Shown: piece by piece, positions 11,811-22,849 of the stretch
Layout of the letters: every line of letters starts with the position of its first letter
Numbering within the stretch: position 1 is the first letter of the stretch
From: Spirometra erinaceieuropaei
Lineage: Eukaryota > Platyhelminthes > Cestoda > Diphyllobothriidea > Diphyllobothriidae
Assembly: GCA_902702965.1 (NCBI GenBank)
Contig: CACRXP010000883.1
Coordinates: 123,121-187,120, forward strand
Length of the DNA stretch: 64,000 nt
Direction: 5' to 3'
Made by a program: the position numbers and the translations under genes
Notes under the pieces: model-generated
Databases searched by the model: none
The model's input: only the letters and a program-made list of their open reading frames with translations
What the model was told of the DNA's origin: nothing

Positions 11811-13796
11811 TACAGTACCTGACCTATCGCATGAAAATTTGTCAAAATGCTGAAATATATATCTGATTAGAGAAAATACATAGGGATAGCTATTACATTT
11901 AATAACTGGCAACACAATCCCAAGATATTTAAGTCACGCCAGATACCAGCTTCTGAATTAGACTCTTTCCGATCTCCTGCATAAACCACATTAGGTCAAA
12001 AAATGACTGCTTTAGCAGTGCGAATTTTTCCTATCGATTTTCGATGACCTTATATATTTGGATAATTTTGTAGAAGATGTTCAAAAATATCTATTCTTGT
12101 ACTTATTTGGTAGAAAATCACATTTTATTTAAACGTTGTACACAGCGAAAGGGTTTATTTGGGTTTCAAATGTTCTTTCAGTTTCCGGATAATTTTAGCT
12201 TTGAAATGTCGCTTCGATTACGCTTGGAGTTTACCGTCTACAACCTGAATGCTTTCCATGTATGGAAAATCTTTCATCAATCTGTGTTATTAGGAAGATA
12301 CAATACAGGGTTCATGTAACTGTTTCTTGGATGCAGACAACTATAAATGGATCAGAAACAACTTTAATAAACTGACGGAGATGATATTTTAGAGTTGCGA
12401 AAATGTCCAAATGCCAGAGGCAATTTGGCGAGCATACGTCTGCTTTCGATAAATTCTCTTCAGGCCTGTACATTTATATAACTATTGAAGTAGTGAACTA
12501 AAACATACGGACAAGTAGGTAATTAAGTTGTAGCTCCGGTTTGGGGAGGGGGAGAGTAAACCACCACAATTCCACTTAGCGCCAGGGAGAAGGTGGGTTC
12601 CGGCGAAGGTAATTACATGCGGGTGGCTGGCTTGGTGGCTTTGATCCATGCCAACTGTGGGACCTGCATGAAGTTGTTCTGTGCGCATAGGACTGGTCCG
12701 TGTAGACTGATTGCAGACGCCTCTGCCGTAGCCGACAAGCGCCGCCAAAGTAGTTTTGGATAGCTTGATGGGACCTTGTAAATCACTCCGAAGGCCTCTC
12801 TGGCGTCAACACAGTGGTCAGTGTCTACCATGTGCGCGAGGATCGAGCTGTTGATGTTCCTTATTTGACCCTTTCCTTTCCATGCTGGAAAACATTCTTT
12901 TTTTCTGTTGGACGAGCACCGACTCGTGCGAACAATAGATTCTGTCCCACAGGAGCAGGTAAAGGAGTAAATACACATAGAGGTGGTCTGAGCTGGTAGT
13001 TTGTCCTTACCCTCTCCGTATAGGAGGGAACTAGTGGAGAACAATACACGGGTGTCAGCTTCTAGAAGGGTCTGTGATACAGCTTGAGTTAGGCGTCTTC
13101 CTAAAAATTCACTTGTTGCGTCCCTTTGAAATGAGACCCTGATGATGACCCTTTTCTTTCCTGCCGTCATTAACGGGGACTTTTGTGATCTTTCGGCCAT
13201 GTTCTTAGCAATGAATCGATCAGGATACCCGTTCTGGCAAAAAAGACTTTTGATAATCTTAAGTTCTTTTTAAACCCTATCAGCTGAACAGATTCTTCTC
13301 ACTCCCTCTGTCAGACAGCGGACTAAATTACGTTTAACGTTTAGCGGTACGAAACTCCCAAAATGGGTGTATTGTCCGGACCAGGTTTTCTTACGATTGA
13401 TGCTATTTTATTTGAGTCGACCTCTTGCGGTCCTAAAAATCTCATAGTTATAAACTTTTCAAAAATCAAGGATTATCAATGTCTCGAATGAAAATTTAAC
13501 GGAAATATGAGTTGCCACCACATGAATACACTAAATGAGTGTTTTCTATAAAATATGGTTGAATTTACAAGTCCAATGGAGAAAAGTACGTGTCACATAG
13601 GTAGCCACTTTTTGACGTAGGATTTTTGCAGGCGGCCGATAGGAAAAGCATCCTAAAGCCAGGATTCTGGAGAAACTGAAATGTCTTGGTACTGTGCTGC
13701 ATGATAATAAATCTTAAACTCCACTCAAGTAATTTTTTCCTAACTGAAAACGCATTGCAGATTTTCGGTTAATATTGCATGAAGTTGGCCCCTAAG
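11811..13796. mobile_element. Long-inverted-repeat element, copy 2, interrupted by a Penelope-like fragment
   Basis: The left end at 11811 (tacagtacctgacctatcgc) matches the left terminus of the other copies. The left arm plus middle then run to about 12380, with blocks equivalent to copy 1 in the same order. The right part resumes at about 13415 (cctaaaaatctcatag...) and ends at 13796 (attgcatgaagttggcccct). Together the two flanks sum to about 0.95 kb, the length of an uninterrupted copy. The roughly 1.03 kb between them is extra and holds Penelope-like sequence, so a later insertion into this copy is the simplest reading. Confidence 0.72.
12613..13408 (-). pseudogene. Penelope-like retroelement, reverse transcriptase C-terminus plus GIY-YIG-like domain (truncated)
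   Basis: On the minus strand the conceptual product begins with TWSGQYTHFGSFVP followed by VKRNLVR, matching the conserved 'TWxGxYxxFxSFxP...KRNLVR' region after the RT core of Penelope-like elements. It continues RRICSADR and CQNGYPDRFI (family 'QNGYPxRFI'). Then come SMCIYSFTCSCG, a degraded GIY-YIG endonuclease segment in which the usual 'YIGRT' reads SIVRT, and finally TAEASAISLHGPVLCAQ (family 'ATAEAxxIxLHxPxLCAQ'). One in-frame TAA lies at 13270-13272, and the catalytic RT motifs are absent because the copy is 5'-truncated. The intact frame downstream of that stop runs 195 codons from an internal Met at 13200. The family is normally a full RT-endonuclease protein mobilising its own RNA. 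This copy is dead and sits inside a long-inverted-repeat element. Confidence 0.82.
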
Positions 13797-16197
13797 CGCA
13801 TGCTGGCGCCTTTCATGCTTCCGTCGAAAGTACCTATCGCTCAAGGAAGCACATTTTAGGATTTCACTAACAATGTTCGAGTGTATGCGCACATATAAAT
13901 ACAATGAGAGAGAAAGAAGGTACGGGAGCGACCAAGTTCCAAAATCAGTGAGACGGTTGCAATGCAAAAAGGGTTTACTAACCACGTGCGTTCGGGCCGT
14001 TGACGACTTCATTGTGGCTGAGCTGCGGGAGGAAGCATTAGAGTCAACGTTGGATTTGCGAGGAGTGAGGGGGACCCTGCAAATTGAGTAAACTTCAAGA
14101 ATACCAACCCCATCAAACATCCGTCTTCCGAGCGTGCAAATCTGTCCACCGTGAGAAAAAAGTGAAAACGTTAAGACGTGATCGCTTAAGCCATGAAAAA
14201 AGATTTGATGTTTGCTAGTGAACCTTAACCAGTTTCCTTTTAGATGAGCATTAACTGCGGTAGGTTTAACTTCCCTGTTCTGAGCTCATGTGCAGCTACG
14301 GTGGTCTTCTGGTTCCATATATGAACTAGCTAACTCAATGGCATCTGCAAGGGAAAAACAGAAAAAAAACATTTAGAAGTCGGTGGAAGACAGAGGCCGT
14401 GACAACGATTATTGACCAGCTTTCTTTGATGAGCAGCAAGTCGAAACTGGGAAGACCCTAGTTGGTACTTTATTCAATTTTTTTGGAATGATTGAATTTC
14501 TTTTAAAGCGACACATCCGAACTAGCAAATGTGCAATTTTCGAACTCGTTTTAACATCCACGCAATAATTAGCACAGTCTTTACAGTCAGGACGTTTTCT
14601 TCATGCTCAAAAAGAATAAAGTAAATGGAGATAGGCTACGTGGGCTGTTTCCTACAGCACTTCTAAGAGACAAGCAACCCTTAAGAAACTGCCACCTCAG
14701 TTACGAAACCTGGCAAGCAAAACTGCGTCGAGTTTTAATTGAAAGCTCGGATTATCAGATGACTCGTTGTTTCATGTCATGGTAGCTGAACTGCAGTGAA
14801 AATGAGGTTCAAGTCAAAATAACATCAACAACTACAGTCTCTGACCTCTCGAACGGGATAGCTGAAATCAGACAAGGGATATTTCTAAATTTTCAGTACC
14901 TCAAGAGACGGAGAAAATAACGCAGTAAGTAGAAGGAAAACAGACCAACTGCGTTTTCTGAGAATAACCGTGTCTTGAAAAGGGCGATTGGGAGACAGAA
15001 GTATACCAATTGATACTGGTAAGTCGATAACTTAAAAACGAAAGTAATTTTATGTAGATATGCCAGTAAGATGCAAATTTTGATCTTTGCAGCCAGTCAT
15101 AAAAGTGTAAAAAACGACCAGCTTCCCTTAAGAATTGATGCATTTTAATGAACAATGATTCACAACGCACTAAAAACAGCTTGACTCTGCAATAGCAACC
15201 GCTTTCAGCTTCTCTCTTCAACCTCACAAATTAGTACATTTTATGTCTTAGTGAATTTACGGTGCAAGGTAAAAAAATAATCTATTTACATCGGACAAAT
15301 GTCCACAAAATGGGGTAGGGTAAGTTCCATTTATCTAAAAATTCATTTGTAAAAAACCGTTTTAGGGATTCGTAGCGTAATGACTGAACTATCGTTTAGT
15401 TAGCTCGCTTTTGCTAGCTTTTAATCAAGGTAGAAAAGGCGTTTCACGGTGACCACTTTCCTTTTCGTGTGGCTTTGAATGCACTTAGACATACAGCGGG
15501 CTGTGGCAAGGCCGCTGCCTAATAGAAACTAAAACTGAACATCCGTTTTAGCGCCTTTTTCGCAATTTCTACAGCTCGCATATTTCAAACGTTGAAATAA
15601 GTTTCGTCCTCATTTGCCAAGGCTGCTTGCTCTAACTAAATTGATTGAAAACTCAGAGGCCGAATATTCGAATAAAAGTGGTTATTCAGACGGCGATTGA
15701 AAGTTATCTTGCGGACCAACAAACACACTTTAATTTGTTAGGTTTTCAGCGCACGAGATTTGAATAGGTGCAAACAGAACTTTGCAAGCAATTGCACGTC
15801 AAGAACTGTAATTTTGGTCATGTGTTTAAAGAAAGAGATGAATAAGAAAATCAATTCAACAAAATCCGTTTTCTAACATTTCAGAAAATGATCACTTTCC
15901 TCAATACGCCCACAACAAAAAACTGTTAATTTAAGTACCATCATGTGGCAGCAAATTATCCGGTAAGTTGTAGGTCGGAGCACGATTAAAGACCCATTAC
16001 TTATCGTACAGAAGCCTCTCTGCCCAACTCGTAAATCAAGGAAATTAGTTAAATTCGTTAAGTTCTCTGGAAATAACGTTGCGGACTTGGAATAAATTGC
16101 AAAATTCGCCTCAGGTTCAGCCAGACGGCTGATTTGAACATTTAATTGTCATGCACGGCACATAATTGTCGAAAACCCTGTCTGCGTTTTCATCTAG
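13797..16197. other. No gene recognised; one GC-richer open segment
   Basis: Bases 13870-14100 have raised GC and are open on both strands (72 codons on plus, ending at 14091, and 126 on minus), directly beside the inverted-repeat element. No family motif was seen and the two frames exclude each other. The rest is AT-rich without recognised content. Confidence 0.45.
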
Positions 16198-16639
16198 TAC
16201 AGTGAGTGACCAATCTCATGAAATGTTGGCTGAAATTCTAAAATGCGTTTTCGATTAGGAAGAATTACTTGGTCGCGGTTGTAATACTGCTTATCTTGTG
16301 GCATACTCTTATAACATTTCGGACTCGGCAGGATGTCGGCATTCAAATGCACTTCTTTTCAATCTCCTGTAGAAAGCGTGCTCGGTAAAAAATGACTACT
16401 TAGCTAGCATGCATTTTTCCCATTGATTTTCTATGGTCTTGGAAATTCAAATATATTTTATAGAAACCATAAACAAAAATATGCTTTCTTTTAGTCAATC
16501 AATAGAGAATCACGTCTTCTTTATATTTTATACTTAAGGAAGGAGTATAATTAGGTTTTAAAAAAGCTCTCTAGGTAGGAGGTTAGTTGGTAGCCTTGCG
16601 CCTGGTTTCTACAATTGTACCTACTGGCTTGATTTCAGT

Positions 16640-17280
16640 GGCCGTGATTACGTCCTTATTGTGTGTAAAAGGTGAACGCGCAGAGGCCCTGTCAGGATGA
16701 CTTCTTTCGTAACTTCAACCGCCCCGAGAACGTGGTGCTGCCAGAATGTCTATATAGATTCATTGTATTGCATCCCCCACACGGAAATAGTTAGTAAAAG
16801 GCGAGGGACTTATTCTAGGCGGATTACGTTTTATGGTGCTTCTCATTATGGTTCAAATTGCATGACTGCCGTGCTTGCGTCCTCATTATGTGTTATAGTG
16901 AACGCGCAGACCGACTTGTCAGGATGACGTCCTTCTGGTGAACGCGCAGAGGCTCTGTCATGGTTGACTTCCTTCGTAACTTCAACCGCCCCGAGAACGT
17001 GGTGCTGCAAGAATGACTATATAGATTCATTGTATTGCACCCCCCCCACGGAAGTTCTTAGTAAAAGGCGAGGGACTTATTTTAGGCGGATTGCGATTTA
17101 CCGTGCTTCTTCTTATAATTCCAGTTGCCTGCGAGCACTGCCTTACCGCTACCTACAATCTATAGCGTTATTTCGGTTAGCATTATGTCCAGGGGTGAAT
17201 ACGCAGACGCCCAGTCAGGATGACTTTCTTCTTCACTTCAACCGCCTTGTCAGTTGCGTGCGCACACTGCCTTAAAAGCC
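16640..17280. repeat. Minisatellite, about 2-3 units of 230-295 bp
   Basis: The block 'ggtgaacgcgcagagg...gtca' followed by 'cttcaaccgccccgagaacgtggtgctgc' starts at 16671 and again at 16937, with nearly identical following sequence for about 150 bp. A shorter repeat of the head lies at 16899, and a diverged third head with 'cttcaaccgcc' at 17193. It lies wholly within the DNA inserted into copy 3 of the inverted-repeat element, next to the Merlin relic. Confidence 0.75.
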
Positions 17281-17559
17281 TGTGCAGGGTTAGCGTGCGG
17301 TTTTCCCTGTCGAGTCAACTCCTCTTCTGATTCCTCACTTCGGGAGTTCCGTTTAGTCCATTATCAGCGAGGCAGGCGGTCAACCTATTTGGCTACTGCG
17401 TCATCAAGTCTTTCGCACTTGACCGCCGCAGCCCAGTCCATTGACCATGGTTTAGGAGGGTAGGCCAATAATTAAAATGCAGATGCATTTACTATTGACA
17501 CAAAAAAGGGTTGCCATATAATTTCGCTTCCCTTGGGTTCTATTGATTGCGTGCTTCCG

Positions 17560-18285
17560 TCTGGGTTGTCCATCGTTTAGGCTTTGTGTTGGGGTGAAAC
17601 ATCGTGCCCCTGCATTTAACTAATATAATGGGTTATGTCATCAGTGACTGACGCTTACCTTATGACAGCCCTTAGGGACGGCCAGCTTCTATCATTTACT
17701 TGCTCGAATAGGGCTTTCTTTTTGGCCGAATCATACATGCCCAAAATGAAGTCACAATGCACTGTTCACTTACCCATAATCCAATTCTGCTTCTTCAGTC
17801 GCCCCACATTGCATTTGCGTCGCGAAATCATCGTTTCGTCGACTTGTACTTCGATGTCGGGCCCACCGAGTTGACCTATTTCTTGTAGGAGGGCCTTTGT
17901 GCATACGTCTCGCCATATACCGTACCAGTCAACTGCGGTCTTCTTAGTTATTCCTACTATGGCTGCACATCTAATCACCCCAGTGCCTTCAATGAAAGAA
18001 AGGCACGTTTTCATCGCTTTAGGCAGTGTCAGGTGCCTCCTGTCAAACACTGAGCCCACTCTCAGGGCTCTCTTATCTCCATATCGGGCGCATCTACGGT
18101 CTTTATACCACAGTAAACAGATCTTACCTGAAGGCATAACCATCCGTGTGTTGTCGCAATACTTGTAACGGCATGGCCTTCCGGCGCCTACATAAGACCC
18201 TACGGGTTAGGAGTCCTTTCCGTTGGAGATATTGCACTAGGTAGGGTGACTGACTTATTTCAAGGATCCGTGCATAATCCGTCGG
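17560..18285 (-). pseudogene. Merlin-family (IS1016/ISXO2-like) DDE transposase relic
   Basis: Merlin transposases cut and paste DNA elements with a DDE catalytic domain. On the minus strand the N-terminal region reads YLVQYLQRKGLLTRRVLC (18190-18250). After a one-base frame change near 18165-18190 comes CRYKYCDNTRMVMP, equivalent to the zinc-ligand segment. The next 126-codon open frame (18143-17766) includes GITKKTAVDWYGIWRDVC and GGPDIEVQVDETMISRRK. The latter is the first catalytic aspartate block; the family reads 'GGPGxxVEIDESxxxRRK'. After 17766 the frame resumes as MYDSAKKKALF (about 17736) and WPSLRAVIR (about 17660), separated by short intron-like gaps. No second catalytic aspartate block was identified with certainty. 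The relic is frameshifted and probably inactive. Confidence 0.83.
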
Positions 18286-19542
18286 CATATCCACCTGTGG
18301 TCGTGCTTTTCTTCGCCTTCTACCAGACTGGGCTCTCCAAGACAGACCAAAGCGGAACTTTATTTACAAAAGTGCTAGTTCCTGTTTACATTTAATTCCA
18401 TACCGTTCACGTACAGCACACAACTACTGCCACAGTTTTATTCCCCATACGTCACCAAAGCGGCACTAAACTATTACTTTCAAGGTTGCTCATTCAATCA
18501 AAAATATTTTTTTGACGTTAAATACTCATTCCACTTGCGTTGTTCCGTCCTGTGGGTCGCAGCTTGACTCATGTGCTCCTGTGTCCATTTCGATGGTTAT
18601 CGTGATATCGCACATTCCGCGGAATGGCCTTAGTACACACCTCCTTCCTATTGGTTGTTTACTTTCCCTTGTCATTCTTTCCTATCCGGGGCAAGGCTGC
18701 ATTTATTCCGCATACCGTTTTATTTATCCGTGCCAATTTCCAAACCTTCCCTGCATTTTTCATCTTATTTAAATCAGGCTTCCACTACCCTTGAGGCTTC
18801 ATTTTTAGACGTGCACTGCTTGCCCATTTTTGCCTCCACTCGCAGGCCCCACCCGTATAGCCCCTATTACCACCGGTCCCGTAAGACAGGCAGCTGGGAG
18901 TTTACCGTACTGGGAGGGTTACCTTGTATCCTCTAACCGTTTTCTAATTGCCGAATAATTTGAAGCCTGATCATTCGTTGCATTAGCGCTTAGTGATTTC
19001 ACTCTACAAGGTGCATGCGTTCTGCGTAAAGAAAATCCCATATTTTTCTATGCCATTAAATAGATATCTTACAGAGTCCATAAAATTTTGCAGTGGATGC
19101 GGACCATGTTTCATGAGGAACAGTGGTAAACGGCCAGGTACGATGCTATGTGAATGGACATTGCGAGGTCTTAAAAAATCTCATAATTAGAAACTTTTTT
19201 AAAACCTAGTTTTACTCCTTCGTCGAGTGATTCTCTATTAATCGACTGAAAGAAAGCCTATTTTTGTTTATGGTTTCTATAAAATATATTTGAATTCGCA
19301 AGACCATCGAAAATCAGTGGGAAAAATGCATGCCAATTAAGTAGTCCTTTTTTACCAAGTACGGTTCCTACAGGAGATTGAAAAGCAGTGTATTCAAAAG
19401 CTGACATCCTGCCAAGTCCGAAATGTTATAAGATTATGCCGCAAGACAATCAGTATTACAACCGCGACCAAGTAATTCTTCTTAGTCGAAAACGCATTTC
19501 AGAATTTCAGCCAACATTTCAAGAGATGGGTCACTCACTGTA

Positions 19543-21489
19543 GCTTTAGGTAACCCTGCCACTGGATCATGATGGAATCGAGGAGAGATGGCGTACAAGT
19601 CCTTTCCATTGCTTGCCAACTCCCATTCGTCAAATATCACTGTAGCTGTGCCTGGATTGTGGCAAATTAGTTTAATACAGTTGTGCTGAACTCAGCTTGC
19701 CACAAAACGCCACAGAACTTAAAGGAGACCCATCGCAAACGACGCAGGAATAAAGTGAGTCCTACGCATAAATTAAAGGAATTTTCTGCTCCGGCGAGTC
19801 TCGGGGTCTGGCATAAATCCAACGTGTTAGGGCTAAAACGATGAGGTCTTCCATGCCGACTGGCGCCTTGATGCTCATATTGGAGAATAAGGGCTGACAG
19901 AAGGCAGCAACTTATGCATAAATTCCTGTCTCACCATCTTATTCCCGATCCTGAAAAAGGTCCAAATCTCCAACAGATTGCAAATTTTGTGGTATCCAGG
20001 AGCTTTGTGACTCTACTCCTCGGAAGCACCAAACCAAAATGGAGTAGGATGGAATATTTGGGGGGGGGGGAGAATTGCGTCAAATCATTCGGCAGGACTA
20101 TCGCGAAGTTTACAAGATAATCACTCATTTTTCAGCAACATAATTATAAATGGGCGCCTCTTGGGCTATTGATGGAATGGCACCAAATGGAGCTATTCAG
20201 TGGAAAACTTGCTGTTTACGAATCAAAACAAGACAAAATAAATAGCGTTCCGTTTCGGCATGACATTTTAAACAAGAGTTGCTTTGGCCTCTAAAATAAG
20301 CGTGTGCTTGAGGAGCGATCTTATCAAAACTACTTTATTGTTCCTATGAACATGCATAATTTAAAGATTAAAAGTTTGATTAAAAAAAGTGAAATTTATC
20401 TCAAAATCTTCAAATGGAAAGCCTTTTATCGGGGAACTCATTAAAAATTTTTAGCGTCTGCATTCCAGGCAGGGTGTATTTGATAATACGTTATACCATT
20501 CTACCATTCTGTTAGGTTTCCAAGATAGATTGCTAATGCGGTGAGAATTTAAATATAGGCCTTTGCTCATCTACCCTCTGCATAGGCAAAGATTTTTATA
20601 GGTCCTAGCACACAAGAAGGCAGACGGCAGTAAAAACGCAGTTTTGAACTGGAGTAGCAGAAGAATCGGTGACCCTTCTGCTTGATGACTGATGAGTTTA
20701 GCAGATGTGTGAGCCGTCACTGGTCTTCGCAGAACAAAACCTGCTCTGTTTTTTGTGTACCGCAACATTGGTGGAGCTTGATGACTCAAACATTCATACC
20801 GTAACTCGTCCTCTCCGGTGGCTTCAGCTGCTCTCATAACTGTTATTGGAAAGTAAAGAAAATTTCAGTTAGTTCAGTGCGTCAACTGATTGCGAGGACG
20901 CCTAACCGCCGCCAATCTTGTAAAGTCCTACCAAGAGGTTATCACCTCAGTCGGTAATAAACTCGCAGCTAGTTCTGGCGTTGGCAGCCGGCCCGCTTTT
21001 TCAACCACGAATGCAACTTCAGTTCACCAGTCATTGATGATAAACGGACGGAATAGCTGAATGGGACAGAGTTCATGAAAATACATATGTCCGTGTACTT
21101 GATAAATGGAAATTTTCCCAAAAGTATTAAATATCGCATTTTCAGTGTCATTTAAGCGGGTCGAAAACAAGAAAAGCCCCTCATAGGAGTAGTTCCTGCA
21201 TACTTAAGGGTTTTCTGAGCAAATGGAACTAGATTTTGACTTATGTTTTGCGTATTTTTTTTATCATTAGGCACCTAGGCCATTGTGCAAATAGGTAACA
21301 CGTCTGGAAGAAATGTAAACATTGAAAACGTTCTTTAAATCAACCAAACAAGTGAATACTTAGTAGACTGAAAATCCTTTACATGTCTACAATAGCGTGA
21401 GTCGTGCGGCCTGCTATTACAATTTTTGAGGTTTTAAACTATAGTGCACGCTGGAAGTTAAGGAATCTTAGGAATGACTTGTCGACTGC
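19543..21489. other. Mostly unrecognised; one candidate exon on minus strand
   Basis: AT-rich sequence with a poly-G run near 20057-20066. The only segment that stands out is 20571-20839, listed separately. Confidence 0.5.
20571..20839 (-). CDS. Unrecognised open segment behind a strong splice acceptor
   Basis: The minus strand has a pyrimidine-rich acceptor (ttttctttactttccaataacag, ending at 20840). It is followed by a frame that is open for about 88 codons from the Met at 20837, while both other frames stop within 15 bases. GC is higher than in the flanks. No family is recognised, and no membrane segment is clear beyond a modestly hydrophobic stretch about residues 55-75. It could be a terminal exon of an unseen gene, or a chance open frame: many frames of this length are expected in 64 kb of such composition. 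Confidence 0.15.
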
Positions 21490-22330
21490 ATATCTTAAAT
21501 GGAGAGGATAAAACAGGTCCTCCCAGGTCTCTGGATTGATGGGCAATCGCTTAAGAGGATTTTTCAATGTGTTCAGAAGAACTGCCGCCTGGAACTCGCC
21601 TGGCCGCTTCTTTCTTCAGTGTATCCTTATAGCGCCGTTTTGGTCCTTGCGACCGGCCAGCACCGATGGCAATGTCATCATAGAAGAGTTGTTTCCGTAG
21701 TCCTTCGTCCTCCATTCTCACGTGATGGCCGTTTCACTATGGCGTGAATGCTGAGCATGCCGGTCCGTTCTAGGAATTCCGTGTCAGGGAACCTGTCTGG
21801 GCATCTCAGCTTCGGTATTCTGTTAAGACGGCTGAGATGGAAGTGGTTGGGTTTCTTGGCATGGTTGGGGTAGACGGTCCAAGTCTCCGTTCAGTAACAA
21901 AGTTTTCTTAGGACGACGGCTTTGTAATCTTCAGTTTGGTATTCTGTTGAGGACCGTGAAGACTCTACACAGAGTTCTGCAGTCGTTCGAAAGCTTGGCT
22001 GGAATGACACCTTTATATGGTACCTTAATGGTGATCTCATTCTGTCGGATCCAAGTAGCCCCTTTTCGCTTGTTTTAAAGCCTGGCCCAATACGCGCGAA
22101 CCAGGCGTCAGTGGTACGCGCAGACGGGTTGTCTATCTTTGTTAGCCCGATGACGCCTCTTGTATTGTAACTTTGTCTTAACACTGGACTCCGATTGACG
22201 AGGGAGGTGGGAGTGCGAAAGATGCGGTGCAAGTCTACCTCATTAGGAATTAATTCGTTACCAGCCACCGCCTCTGCGCCCAACTTGCTGTGAAACACGA
22301 TGGAGATCGTCGGTTAAGACGGTCGAGCAT
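21490..22330 (-). pseudogene. RTE-like LINE fragment, thumb/3' region of reverse transcriptase
   Basis: The clearest part is 21925-21495 on the minus strand. It reads YKAVVL, then after a stop ETWTVYPNHAKKPNHFHL and CPDRFPDTEFLERTGMLSI, matching the RTE-like 'KAVVLxTLLYGxETWTVY...HAKKLNxFHL...DxxPDTExLERTGMLSIHA' region. After a frame change it continues EDEGLRKQLFYDDIA and RRYKDTLK. After another come LKRLPINPETWEDL. At least three frame changes and several stops make this a relic. The upstream half (21940-22330) contains LTKIDN, a possible 'NTKIDDE' remnant, and sequence shared with 590-760, but its assignment to the LINE is weaker. Confidence 0.75.
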
Positions 22331-22825
22331 TGGGAAGGAGCCATTGCAGCCTGACTCTTGATTCACCAGTCCGCCACTCTACACAAAAGCACACTTTGCT
22401 GATCACAAAATCCAGATTATCTCGTCAGTTGGCAAATTTACAAGCCACGACGCTTGGAGCTCCGTGGTAGTCTGCGGCTCGGAGGACACATTCACATGAG
22501 AAGTCACATGGAAAAAGGGGCCCCGATACATAGTTCCCACTTACGCAGGAGTTGGCAACTACGTGATTGTGCAGTGCGATGATGGGCTATATGGCTGTGC
22601 CTTGGATGTGCTGGTGAGAAGAAATGTGATGGTTTGACATTGCCGACGGACTTCTACCGCAGGTTTTTATGAGTGCACATGTAACCGAAGAGGGATCTGA
22701 ACTGTTGATTTGGATATATCAGAAAAGGCGACCGAATAAACCTACATTACGCTTTTAAATAAATCAAACTGTCAGCAATTCAACAGGCAAGTTTGATTCC
22801 CACGGCTCTCCAACTTGGCCCCGGA

Positions 22826-22849
22826 CTGCTGCTGCTGCTGCTGCTGCAG
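22826..22849. repeat. CTG microsatellite
   Basis: Seven perfect CTG units followed by CAG. There is no flanking open frame that would make it a coding polyglutamine or polyleucine tract with any confidence. Confidence 0.9.

Larger units (their letters stand above)
16198..19542. mobile_element. Long-inverted-repeat element, copy 3, interrupted by Merlin-bearing DNA
   Basis: The left end tacagtgagtgaccaatctc and the right end gggtcactcactgta are inverted counterparts. The left arm is intact from 16198 to about 16575. The middle and right arm follow at about 18945-19542; the middle has the same blocks as copy 1 (gccgaataattt..., ctacaaggtgcatgc). Flanks add up to about 0.97 kb. The 2.37 kb between 16576 and 18944 has no counterpart in the other copies. 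The arms are among the best preserved in the window. Confidence 0.85.
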
